Source: Linnemannia schmuckeri (lineage: Eukaryota; Mortierellomycota; Mortierellomycetes; Mortierellales; Mortierellaceae). Taken from it: a stretch of 64,000 bases of DNA. A program made the position numbers and the translations under genes. How positions within the stretch are numbered: position 1 is the stretch's first letter; each line of letters opens with the position of its first letter. Below the pieces are notes generated by a model. The model was not told the DNA's origin. It saw nothing but the letters and a program-made list of their open reading frames with translations, and ran no database searches. This document shows, in pieces, positions 22,250-33,136 of this stretch. The DNA is taken from positions 774,001-838,000 of the forward strand of contig JANATG010000011.1 of NCBI GenBank assembly GCA_029449235.1, given 5' to 3'.

Positions 22250-25200
22250 TCATTCTTCTTCCACACTGGTCGGCCGAGAGCCCTCAAAACTACCCCGCGA
22301 CCTCAACAGATCCATCCCGGACGACAAGGACGACGACGTTGCCGTAGATTGACTGTACAAAGAGCTGGCGCTCGACCACCCACCAGAGCTGATCCCGCTT
22401 GACGATACCGACGATGCTGTTGATGACGATGATGATGATGACGAGTTTTTGTTGACCTTGGGCTCGCGGATCGTGCTCAGCTCATCCACCATCCGTTCGG
22501 GAACCCAAGGTCGTGTCAGGAGATAGTGCAGGATTAATTGCTGGGTCGATCGGATACCACCTCCAAACGAGTTCTGGCCACCACTGCTTCCTCCCGATGA
22601 ATCCTCATCCTCATCATCAAACGACTGCCGGTCCCGGTCATTGTTCGACGAGTTGCGGTACTTGGTCGTCATCTGGAGTGCAGAGCTTAGAGAGGGTGCC
22701 CGAAAGTGATGTTGACCCTTGAGCGAGGCCTTAATGTAGGCCTTTGGAGGTTGGGCCGAGTACTTGGGTCCTGCTTGGTAAGCAGAGAGGGTCAACAAGA
22801 GATCCTGGATACGAGGGTCGTCTTCTGGGCAGAACTGTGGCGTGTTGTTATTGTTGTTGTTTGCAGGGGCTGACGTCTCACGAAGACTGGATGTCGCTGG
22901 GATCTGGGCCGAAGGAGAAGGAACTCCCTGGAAGCTGCTCTTTTTCACAGCAGCCAAGAGATAGGTCATATCCATAATGAACGTCCCAATGAACGGCACC
23001 ATAGGCCTCCTGGCTGCTTCCTTGGCCTTGATCTCCGAACTGGTCCAGCTGCCCAAGATATCAAACCGGCTACCCGAGATCGATGATGTGGAGGCCGACG
23101 AAGAATCCGAAAATGCCGGAGAGGTAACGTCGTTTGTGGAAGACGACGAAACGATGGTGCCGGCACAGAGACTGTTCATCATCTCTCGGTATCGCCCATA
23201 ATTCCTGGCCTCGCTCATCAGTTCCGAGAGCGTCTCCAACTTGTTGGCGCTCTTCCTGGGCAAGAAACTCCATGTCCGCTTCAAACGCTTGATAGGTGGC
23301 GTGCCGAGTGCGCACAGGACAGCCTTGAGGGTTTGAAAATTCTCCAGCTCATGAAGCTTGACAGCAACCTTGATCCAGTGATTCATGCTCTGAGCGCGAC
23401 CAGAGGCCTCAGGTGGGAACAGGATCGAATACTCAATCATCCGTGTCAAATAGTTGAAAAAGTCGGTCGATGCTGTGATACTCCGGTGAGGCGTTTTGGG
23501 CGAATGTGTCAGGAAAGCTGACGGAGGAATCTCCAAGAAAATCGCCGACTCTACCAATGTCAGCTGATAGGCGATCAAGTGTGGTTGGAACTCGAGGATT
23601 GATGCGGTACTGGCGGATCGGTAGAGTAGCTCCCGAACCTTGGTAACGGTCGACATGACATTGCTGATCTGTAGATTACATTTGTGCAGGTCCTCCTGAA
23701 GGATCTCGTGAGTCATCTCGTCATCCTCCTGTTGCAGCAGTAGCTGCTCTTCTGTGAGGGTCGAATCCTCCGAGTCGTCTCGAAGATGTGTTGTCAACGT
23801 CAGAAGCTTCTGCTTGGTCTCGGCGAGCATGGCAGACCACGACTTTTCCTTCTCGACTAGAGACCGATGGGTGGTTCTCAGCGGAGAAAGCGGGATCATG
23901 GGAATGTGATCAGAAGGTCCATAGGTCTTTTGGCCCAGCTGGTCCTCATCCTCCTTGTTGATTCGTTCAGCCTCCACCAGATTTGTAGGGTCTACACAAC
24001 CCTCGGGGATTACTGTCATCAGAGTGCCGACACTGGTTTGTCTCATGAGCGAATACTGAGAGAACGACCGGTTATTGTCGTGAGAGGAGGAGCAACTAGA
24101 AGGTACATTGGTGGGCGAGTGCGTCGGGGAGACTGGAACGGAAGCCGAGGGCCCTGGCCGGCGTTTTGGATTGGGAATGGCAATGCTTGGGGATGAGGAC
24201 TTTCGCAGGAGTGTCTGGTGGCCAGTTATTCGAGCTACAAAAACAATTGTGGAAAAATGCAATAATTGAAAATTAAGCACAATAACCCCATTAAATGAAC
24301 ACATAGTAGATTGTCAATACTCCCCTTCCACATCTACACACGGCAAAATCAATCGTAGGCTGTCTTACCGCTGTCTGGCACCACATCGGACTCGCTACCG
24401 TCGTCATCCGAGTCATCATCATCAAGATAAAGATCTCCCGTGCTCCTCAACTCGGCAATCTTTCGGTTTAGGTGCGCTGGTTTTGGAGGCAAAGGAGGCC
24501 TTATCAGAGGCAAGCTGTCGTTGTCGTTGTTATTGTCGTTGTCGTTGTCGTTGTCAAGGTTCTCTCTTGGGTCATCGAAGCTCTCACTTGGGTTATCGAG
24601 GCTCTTTCTTGGACTATCGAGGCTCTTTCTTGGGCTATCAAGGCTCTCTCTTGGGTTATCGAGGCTCTCTCCTGGAATGTCGAGGCTCCCTCTTGGACTG
24701 TCCACAAGAGGCGAAGGGACTGGGGGACTGCCCTGAATGCTGTGGATAGCATGCAGCTCAGCATCAATTTCACTAGATTCATTAGTCTCCATAAAGGACA
24801 TATCGGAGGGCGGCGAAGGCGGGGGTCGTCGTGTTGGTTTGGGTGGGATAGAGCCATTGGATTTAGACCGAAGGAGGGGCGAATAAATAACAGGAGACGT
24901 GGAAGTTGGTTTCAAGGAGGACATGCCAGCTTGGCGAATGGAGGAAGCCAAAGGCTCGGGGATGGTTGGCAGCCTGTGCCTGTGAAGAGGTTCTGCCGTG
25001 GCAATTGAAGTCACAGGTGCCGTGCTGGTTGCTGTGGCGGTCGTTGATGTTGTCAGAGATGCTGACGAAGACATAATCATAGTGGTCCCACCGTTCATTG
25101 CTGCTGCTGCTGCCTGGAGTTGTTCGGTGAGCATGGTGACTGATCTTGCCTGGCCCGAGTTGAGTCGGACGGAGTGTCTGGAAAGGGACGCCTTCCTGAA

Positions 25201-26144
25201 GGACGGGCTGGACGGTTTTGGTTCCGGGATAGTCGCGGCGATGGTGGCATCGTGTTTGGCGAGGATCTCCTGCGCCGAGGTGACGGACTTGCGGGCCATG
25301 GTCAGCAACGACGCTGTGGAGGGAGACGTGATCGCCACTGAAACCGATAAAAAAGAAACCAAAAGAATAATAAATCAATTGATCAACGAATGACGGGATT
25401 GGTCAGGAGACAGACAGACACGGAGAACTCAAAAAGGGCAGAGGCCAGGTTCAGGAACAGGAATAAGGGAACACACTCACAAATGTCCACAAAGGAAAAA
25501 GGGTACGTTCAGGAAAATACGTTTGTTCGTCGTCGTACTGTTGTTGATTTTGTTGTTTGAACGAACACAGCGCAACTCAACTTACCATTGGCAATGAACT
25601 TGATCTTTCGTAGCTCAGTCGCAGCCGCGTCCAAGATATCAAGGTATCCGAAATACGCATCCTATGTAGTTACATATAGTAAAAAAAAAATAACAGTAGC
25701 AAGGACAAATGTCAGGAGTAAATGAATCAGCCGTGGTCATGGTGTGATTGAAAAAAGATAGAATGCAGCTTTTTAAGAGCTAGAAGGGAGTGGCTGTGGG
25801 TAGTGTGTGTGACAACGATAGTGGTTGGCAAGGAGTGGGTTGGCGACTAGAATGATACGCGCTGGGGTGGTTCAGCTGTGTATAGTGTTTTGTGCCCTTT
25901 GGTTTGTGCATCAATGGCATTGTTGCTGTGGCTGTTGCTGTTGTTTGGTATTGTTGCATTTAGTGCAATTGTTTGCCGATTAAGGAGTGAGAAAGAGAGG
26001 GAGAGAAGAAGAGAGAGAGAGACGGGAGGCAAGCGTGTGTCTAACGATATGCGTACTATTGAGCAGGTTGTGGAGACATACCTTGGCATGGCCAGCACAA
26101 AGAGCTTCGGCTGCTTTTTTCAGCAGTCCCTGGAGCTCGTCCAT
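22250..26144 (-). CDS. RasGEF (CDC25-homology) guanine nucleotide exchange factor
   Basis: Promotes GDP/GTP exchange on a Ras-type GTPase. Exons 26144-26082, 25661-25586, 25337-24369 and 24234-22250; 3093 nt, 1030 residues, all phases close. The N-terminus is helical (MDELQGLLKKAAEALCAGHA, then YFGYLDILDAAATELRKIKF). Residues about 47-370 are Ser/Pro/Thr-rich with a 7-residue tandem repeat. The catalytic domain starts near residue 580: FQPHLIAYQLTLVESAIFLE, then MIEYSILFPP, MNHWIKVAVKLHELENFQTL, ALGTPPIKRLKRTW and MVPFIGTFIMDMTYLLAAV, all classical RasGEF segments. It is interrupted by Ser-rich and Asn-rich inserts and ends in a poly-Ser tail. No SH3, PH or DEP domain seen, so which Ras it serves cannot be told. 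Start: the exon has no AG upstream to act as acceptor, so the Met at 26144 is the best start, but a further 5' exon is not excluded. Confidence 0.85.
24554..24703 (-). repeat. in-frame 21-base minisatellite inside the RasGEF gene
   Basis: About seven copies of a 21-base unit (on + strand CTCTCTCTTGGGTTATCGAGG with changes) encode seven-residue repeats: GSLDIPG, ESLDNPR, ESLDSPR, KSLDSPR, KSLDNPS, ESFDDPR, ENLDND. It is followed by a GTT/GTC tract coding Asp/Asn. Lies at about residues 258-308 of the protein. Confidence 0.9.
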
Positions 26145-28189
26145 TGCAGGAGGCAAAGCGGACAGCCACAGCGCCGAGGAATAGGGTACGTGCGGTTTTT
26201 CAGATAGTTAAAACAGAACAACGAGAGAAAACGAGAAAAAAAAAAAGGTGAGAGAAGAGCGTTGAGAGTAAACAGAGACGGGAGAGTTGCTTTGGTTTTC
26301 GCTGAATGGAGGGGAGGGGGTGAGAGAGCGAGAAGAGAGTGAGCGGATCTGCGAACGCGTGTGGGTGAGTGTTTATGAGTGGGCGAGTGTTTGTGGTTGG
26401 GTGGGTGGGTGGGTGGAAGGAGAAAAAGGAATGGGCGAATGAATGGGCGAATGAACGAGAAGGGAGGGAGTGGGTGAGAAGGGCGATGGAGCTGAAGAGC
26501 AGGAGGGTGAATGACAAGGCCTTGTTCAAAGGGCGAGGGTTCGGGACAGTTAAAAAAGTGAGAAAGGGCGAGAAGAAGAAGGGTGGAGTAAGAAAAGTAA
26601 GAAAGGGTGAAGGAGAGCGAGAGGAGGGTGAGGGATAGAAAGAAGTAGAAGAGGGGGAAGGAAGGAAGGAAGGAGAATAGGAAAATAAAAAAGTGGAAAA
26701 GAAAGGAGGAGTAGGATCCAACTCTCTGCTTCTCTTGCTCTCACTCTCTCTCACATACTCTCTCTCTCCACCTTCAATGATCATGTCCATCCTGGCCATG
26801 GGTTAGGTTATCAATGCGGTGAGAGCCCTACTGTTTTTTCCTCTTTTCCCTTCTTTCTCTTCCTGCTGTTCCAATGCCTAGCTGTTGAAAGCACAGGTTG
26901 GAACAGTGACCATGGCAGATGCCACCACACCTTACGTTGTGCGTAGCGTGTGAGTGTGAATAAGGAGGAGTTTTTCATTTCTTTGATATCTTTGTTTGTT
27001 ATTGTTTATCTCGTTGTCGTTGAAGTAGTTGTTGTTTTCGTTGTTCTTCCCGACGTCGAACGCGAGCAATGTCATGGAAGGAAGGAAGCCCAGATCCATG
27101 GATGAGCATGTAGTCGGGCATTGGGCAGCATTGGGGGAAAAAATAAAGAAATAAACAAAAAGCATAAACGGGAGCGCGATATTCTTCCCGAGGGGTAAGG
27201 GGAGCTGGGAAGTGTAAAGTATCTGAGCAAAAAAGCTGAAAAGAGGGGGAAGAGAGAAGGGAGAGGAAAGGAAAGAGAGAGAGAAGAGAAGGAGAGAGAG
27301 AGGAAGGGCCACATGGGGTCGGACTCCTCATGTTTGCTTATGCCACCAGTGGTACCTTGCTTTGTCCATCTCTTTGTGCGTGTGTAGGTGCTGTATGTTC
27401 CATGGTTCAATTGGTCCATGGTCCTGCCATCCATCAGAATCTTTCTCCACCCTGTTTATCAACAATGCATCTCTTCTTTTTTTTTATCCCTTGGTTCCCT
27501 ATCCTTGCATGCTTCTTGAGCGTGAAGAAGAACACATCTGACAAAGTACCAAAACGGGGACAGAACTTTGTAAAGAAAAAGAAACGAAGAGACTGTTTTG
27601 TCACCACAACATGGTTCGAACTACATTTTTTCTTGTTGTCGACCATGGGTCAGTTTCAAAACTATCGCCAATCCAACAACGGGAACAAAAACGCAAAGAA
27701 CCGTGACCTCCTCCGCCACACTTGTGAACTACTACCAGTTGTACCTGATACAAGTACTCAAGCAGAAGGAAAAAATTGTGCCCCAGCGACAATCCCTATG
27801 TAAAATGGTGCAACCGTCCGGTTCGTCGCCTGGAAGAAAAAGAGGTGCTCTCGACTCCACCTTCATGAGGGTGACCATGTGGCCAACTTTTTGAGTTTTT
27901 TTTCCTGCACTCTGGAACCAAAAAAAATAGGATCCAGCCAAAGGCCTCAAAACCATCATCTGGCCCAACCTTGGTCCAATTTTACCCCTACCCTCAAGAG
28001 AGAGAGGAACAATCTTCTCTTTTCGTCATCTGTGAGAGTCCTCCTTTTTTTTCTCATTTTTCCCGATGGACTCCACCGCACGCACACACATCGACTTTTA
28101 ACTTGCTCAACTTGCACCTCCCGTCTCCCTGTCTCCTCTTCCCCCTCTTCTCCCCTGAGATTCTTGCGATTCCCCTACAGTTTGCCTTC
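26145..28189. other. intergenic, 2 kb
   Basis: Purine/GA-rich near 26250-26720 and 27230-27310, otherwise mixed. No recognised gene. A 40-codon minus frame (27119 down to about 27000, starting MPDYMLIHGSG and ending in an Arg/Gln-rich tail) and a 12-codon + stretch at 26912 (MADATTPYVVRS followed by GTGTGAGT) could be isolated exons but nothing joins them. Probably holds the RasGEF promoter. Confidence 0.4.
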
Positions 28190-28465
28190 ATGTCTCTGGA
28201 CATTTGGTCCGCACCAATCGAACTCACCCGATTGCTTTACAAGGTGTATTCACGTCGTCTTCCAACGGTCGATTTCTCACCTTTAACCTCTCTTTTGTCC
28301 ATCGGTCTCCTCCTTTACCCACTCGCTGCGCTGTACCATGTCAATTGGCCACTTAGCGGCTTGTATCTTTTATTTGCCGTTGGGGACAAGAACAGAGCAA
28401 AAAAAAAAAGTGGCTTACAAAGTGCTCGCAATATCGAAATGCTCAAGACATTGGAGGTTTGGTAA
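28190..28465 (+). CDS. small hypothetical membrane protein
   Basis: Open frame of 91 residues starting MSLDIWSAPIELTRLLYKVY. Unlike the pyrimidine-tract frames nearby it has balanced composition: an amphipathic N-terminus, a probable membrane segment at about 32-52 (LTSLLSIGLLLYPLAALYHV) and a second hydrophobic stretch WPLSGLYLLFAV, then a Lys-rich tail. The Met follows CTACAG, so it could also be an internal exon. Its stop is 48 bases from the stop of the convergent cytidine deaminase gene. No family recognised; it may be non-coding. Confidence 0.3.
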   Translation: MSLDIWSAPIELTRLLYKVYSRRLPTVDFSPLTSLLSIGLLLYPLAALYHVNWPLSGLYLLFAVGDKNRAKKKSGLQSARNIEMLKTLEVW

Positions 28466-28513
28466 TGGTGGTGGTTGGATGTGGGTGGCTTCTCGCTCTG
28501 ATGGTCCCCCACT

Positions 28514-29705
28514 TCACTTGGCTGGCAGATCTTCAGGGCCAAAGGCGTAAGGGAGGAGGTCGGCCAGGACGGCGCGCTTGTATGTTCTGTCGTCATTGAC
28601 AAAGAAGATTTCCAGGTTCTTTCCAAACTCGTTCATGAATTGTCTATCCCGATAGAAAGAGTGGCATCCAGCCAGGATTAGGATTACGATTAATCCTTCC
28701 ATGCCGATGTTACAGCGGATAGTCATTACAAAGCAGAGCAAATATGAGACGGAGTATTTACCTGCAGATACCACAGGGAGTAATATAGTGGTTGAAGTCG
28801 CTGTTGTGTAGGAATCCCGTGATTGGAGAGAAGTTAGTTAACGTGTGGGATAGAAGAAAAAGACGCCGCGTGGCTTTTTTTCTTTTTCTTTTTTTTTTCT
28901 TTCTTTGCATTCCATTTTACATATCCACTCAACATCGTCGATCCAGGGAAATAAGAAAACAGAAGCGCTAGAAAGATGTAGGTTTAACCGGGCTGAACTA
29001 TTTACCAGGAGACTGCAATGGCAACAAAACGCAGGTGACCCTCGCTCTATTAAGAAAAAGAACAGCAAGTTTAAAGACAAGGAAGAAGGAAGAAACAAAG
29101 AGTATGTCAGGTTTCTCGATACACTCAACCCCACCTTTGCTCTCGATTTTCTTCCTTCCTGTTGCTGGAACCTCAATCGAAGAACAAAAAAAAAATACAT
29201 CAGATTTGCCTGACAAATCGAAAGAAGCGTGAATTGTAAACTTACAACAGCTTTTACAAATGCAGTTCGTTCGGCGCAGATGGCTCCTCCTATGCACCGC
29301 GTTGGACAGGTGGTTCAAGTAAGAAAGCAGACAGTCAACGTTGGATCATCGAGTGCGGAGGATGTTTCGTCATAGAAATAGAGAATAAATAAGACAGGGT
29401 AAAAGAATTGCGAAGGGTAAAAACGTCAATGACGATGTCATTTGCGAGGTGCAGCAAGGGTGAGAGTAAGAGAGAGATAGGGATAGGATTCGAGAACCAT
29501 GAATGTGAATCACTGTTTCGGAGCTGATTATCAGTGGTAGTTACCATACGAAGCATTCTCGACATTGCATCCTAAGTGATAGATAGAGGAAGTCGAAGAG
29601 AAGAAAACGATTAATGAGTGAGTGAGTGAGTGAATGGGAACAGGGTGGATGGGCGGAGGCGCATAAATGGTGGACATAGAGAGATAGACACAAGTCGACA
29701 GAAGG

Positions 29706-29738
<33 letters not shown>

Positions 29739-30205
29739 GGAAGGAGAAGGAGAGAGGAATAGAAGGAAAGCGATAAAATACGCCTTTCCTTTTGGGAACA
29801 TTGGGAAGCAATGGATGATTTACCTTGATAGATTTTGCCATCAACCGTGCGCAGAGCGGCGCCCACACGGAACTTTGAGTAGGGCGAGTAAGAAAAGTTT
29901 CTTGCTATCAATCAGTGGTCAATCGAGTAGAAGGTGGATGGATACCTGTCAGCAGGAAGTTTGTTTTTTTTATGTTCATGAGAGAAAGAGCTCAATAAAT
30001 ATGTGGGACAATCGTCAATATGGAAGCCATTGACTGCGCGCGACGCGGACATAAAAAGACACTGTATTAAAGGGTGTTTGGTGTATTTTCGTGTGATGGC
30101 GGTCTTATTATTTCCTGTTGTTGTTTGTTGTCCTTGTGCTTTTGCTGTACCTTCGAGGGACTGGGTGATGAGCTCCTCGATTTGGTCGTTTGTGAGTGCG
30201 GACAT
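28514..30205 (-). CDS. CDD1: cytidine deaminase (small homotetrameric type)
   Basis: Zinc enzyme of pyrimidine salvage converting cytidine and deoxycytidine to uridine and deoxyuridine. Seven exons on the minus strand: 30205-30151, 29904-29824, 29571-29545, 29289-29246, 29046-29006, 28800-28762 and 28643-28514; 417 nt, 138 residues, phases close throughout. Motifs in order: YSPYSKFRVGAAL (substrate binding, exon 2), CNVENASYG (exon 3), GGAICAERTAFVKAV with zinc Cys59 and catalytic Glu61 (exon 4), SEGHLRFVAIAVS (exon 5), ITPCGICR with zinc Cys92 and Cys95 (exon 6), RQFMNEF and the C-terminal ADLLPYAFGPEDL (exons 6-7). Length is normal for the tetrameric family. Four exons are 27-44 bases long, so the gene is invisible to simple ORF search. 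Intron 2 has a 29-base T run in the sense strand. Confidence 0.95.
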
Positions 30206-33136
30206 GGTGTAAGTGTGAAGAATGGGAGGCGAGGTGAATGAGAAAGTAAGAGCGGGTATGCGTGGTTTGTGATTTGAGTTGGTTGGCTGATCTCGATGAG
30301 CAGGAAAAGGAAGAGAAGAAAGAAAGAAGTAAGGAAAGAAGAAGAAGGAGAGAAGGAAAAAGAAGAAGACGAAGGGATAACTTTTGAGGGGAGAGGGAGG
30401 AGAAGCGAGAAAAAAAAAATAAGCGTGAGGGGTTTGTCTGCTGCGAAAGTGAGAATTTATGATGTGTTGGTGTACTACTCTGAATGGGTGGGTGGACAGG
30501 AAGAGGGCATTTGCTGTTGCAGACAACAGAGAGACAGAGAGAAAAAGGAGGAAAATTTCAGAAAGGGAAAAAGCACAGTGGACGAGGGCCGAAAAATGCG
30601 GACAGTGTCCGTGGCGCATCCCCTCACAGGCTGCGGATATTTGGCCTTCTGTAAGCCTGTACTCATTCGTTCACTCATACGCACACACACGCACACATAC
30701 ACACACATATATACACACACATATACACACACACTCTCTCTCTCTAAAGAAGATGTTCGATAATGTTGCCGACAATCAATCGCCGCATCCCATCACCATT
30801 TTCCTTCTTATCGTTTCTTTTCACCGAAAACAATCAATGTAAAATGAAGAAAAAAGGGACCAGAAGGGCCCTTTTGGCGGAGCATGACCACAAGAGTAGA
30901 CAAATTATCATTGCGCGACGGTCGGTCGACTCCTCCTCTCTCACACCTACACATCTTCAATTAAACACTCTTTTATTCACTTCTATTCCTTGTATTGAAC
31001 GCCCATTCTCGCATCAACTCGACATAGCCAGCGACCTCCAAAAGAGCCATTCTCCAAAAGAAAATCCAAAGTCGATATTTTCTACTTTCGACAGAAACTT
31101 CAAATGCAACAACCAAATCAGACTTTTTTATTTATGCTGTTGTTATTTTCTTTTCTCCGTTGGGATGCTGCGTGGTTGACTGAAAGAGAGTTTTATTGTA
31201 GCTACCTTACTCACTATAAAAGTTTACAGTACATCAGTTGAGTTTTTGTTTGTGTGCGTGTGTGTATGCGTGTGCTTTTGAGTTGAGGACGAACAAAGGG
31301 ACTATGGTTCACCTAGAGACTCAGACTCAGAAAGAGTAAACGCGCGTAAAAACGATCGTAGATCACCCTTTTTGGTCTGTGTGCACAGCCGATTACAAAG
31401 AAAACTCAAGTCTTTGGATAATCTTTCCCTTCAAAAGCCTGATAAAAACAGTGCTTTTTTTTGGTGGCAGTGCAGTGCCACAGGAGGGACAACGTCCGAA
31501 AGGGCTGCACCGCGAGGGGTCACAGGGAAGGAAAAGGGACACAAGGGAGAGGGACGGATAAGGTCCGGTGGCTTCAGGGCCCGAATTTTGTCATAAACAG
31601 ACAGGCTGGTGTTCAAGATACGAAGCTGGGACAAAGTAGAGAAAGAAGGGAATTTGGCGCTAGACATGGACCTTCCCTTGTCCCTTCTTTTACAGCAGAT
31701 TACACAAACAAAATACAATCAAAAGTCTTGGCAGTGAACGCCGCGAATGTGTGTGGCCATTTTTTTTTATTATGCATTGATGTATTATCCTTTTTGTTTG
31801 TGTTGCAGGACGCGATGGGATGTGAAGTGAGGAGAAAGGTCTGTGAAGGTTTTCTTGTTATCTGCGTACGATGTTGAAAGAGGGAGAGCACGATCTTGAG
31901 GGTTATCCGCAAGTATGTCAAAATAAGGGACAAAAGTAATCGAGAGAAGGGAGAGGGCCGTCATTTTTTATTGTCAGTCCTCGTGAGCATGAATGGTAAC
32001 CCGGCTTCTCTGTCTCAAATGGGCGTTTGGAATATGTAACCCTGCCAATGAGAATCCGCGAGGTGATTCGCAGAGTTGTCTTTTTTGTTGTAGAAACGAA
32101 AAGAATTAAAAACAAAAAAAAAAAAAAAAAAATTGAGGTGGTGGCGCCGTTGCTCAGCACTCTTTGAGTCCATGGGGAAGACATTTCTTGGTGGGAGAAT
32201 TTAAAAACAACTAGATCCTATGAGATAAACAACCATCGATTCGAATGAGCAATTGACGGGATAGAGAGAGAGATTGGTTGAGGGTCAGACTAAAAAAAAC
32301 TCGACTAAAGAACTTTCTTTATTCTTTATTTTCATGCTAGATTGGTTTTCTACATCGACCTGATAGGTAGGGGTATGGCCAGAGGGAAAACATAGCATGA
32401 AAGATCATTTTATCATGTCGCACATGTCCTCCTTGTAGCCAGTCTTTTGTGAGTGCGATTGCAAGCCATGCATGTCGCGTCTTTCAATCCATGGAGGCAA
32501 AGAAGAGAAGAAAAAAAAAGGGGAAAGAGAGAAGAGAAAAAGAGAAAAGGAGTAGTGAGAGTCTCGCATAAAGAGATTATTTTTCTCATGGCAGGCTAGT
32601 GTTGATGTCCGACACTAGCAAGGTCGCATATAAAAGAAAGGAGTCTTTCCCTTACGAAGAAAAACAGGCATGAGCGATGATGCCCTTTGTCAATTTGTCA
32701 ACAACACATATCGATCCTTCTAATTAACATTTTTTTTGGTTGCTAAACAACTGTTTGTTTTCGTTTTGTTCCTTCTCTTTCTTTCCCCAGGAAATACTCA
32801 CCTCCCTTCCTCCACTCCTTCTCAGTCCCAGTCTCTCCTTTTATATTCTTCTGTTGCTGTGTTGTGTTTGTCAGTCGATCGTTCCATTGAATCCCTCTCC
32901 TCTCCTCTCCTCTCCTCAACTCATCACTCTCACTCACACCTACACCCTGTGTGGTTTCTGTCCTCCCCTTGCTCTGTTTCTTTCTTTTCTCTATTCTGCT
33001 CATCCCCTCCCTCCTCACTCCTCTCTTCCCCATCACGCTCCCCTCTCTCACTCTCGATCTCATCTACTTCAATCAAAAAATATATACATCCACACCCACA
33101 CGACATCCCACCTAGTTCCTACTGATTGATCACTCA
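30206..33136. other. intergenic between divergent CDD1 and BEM1
   Basis: 2.9 kb. GA-rich leader-like sequence near 30290-30620, a CA/TA microsatellite at 30679-30745, an A run at 32111-32130, and a CT-rich leader at 32760-33120 directly before BEM1. Several frames of 100-140 codons exist, but they follow the nucleotide bias and carry no motif. Confidence 0.5.
30679..30745. repeat. (CA)n/(TA)n and (CT)n microsatellite
   Basis: Alternating CA with TA and CG interruptions, ending in a CT run. Direct reading of the sequence. It sits about 470 bases upstream of the CDD1 start codon. Confidence 0.9.

Noticed and set aside
22513..25393. + strand ORFs over the RasGEF gene, including one of 178 codons with Ser/Leu/Trp repeats
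   Set aside because: They mirror the poly-Ser and minisatellite parts of the gene on the other strand.
27000..27330. Minus-strand short frame MPDYMLIHGSG with Arg/Gln-rich end
   Set aside because: Only 40 codons, no acceptor AG upstream and no partner exon; kept as unassigned.
30850..31880. + strand frames of 138 codons in the CDD1-BEM1 spacer
   Set aside because: No motif and base-composition-driven amino acid content.
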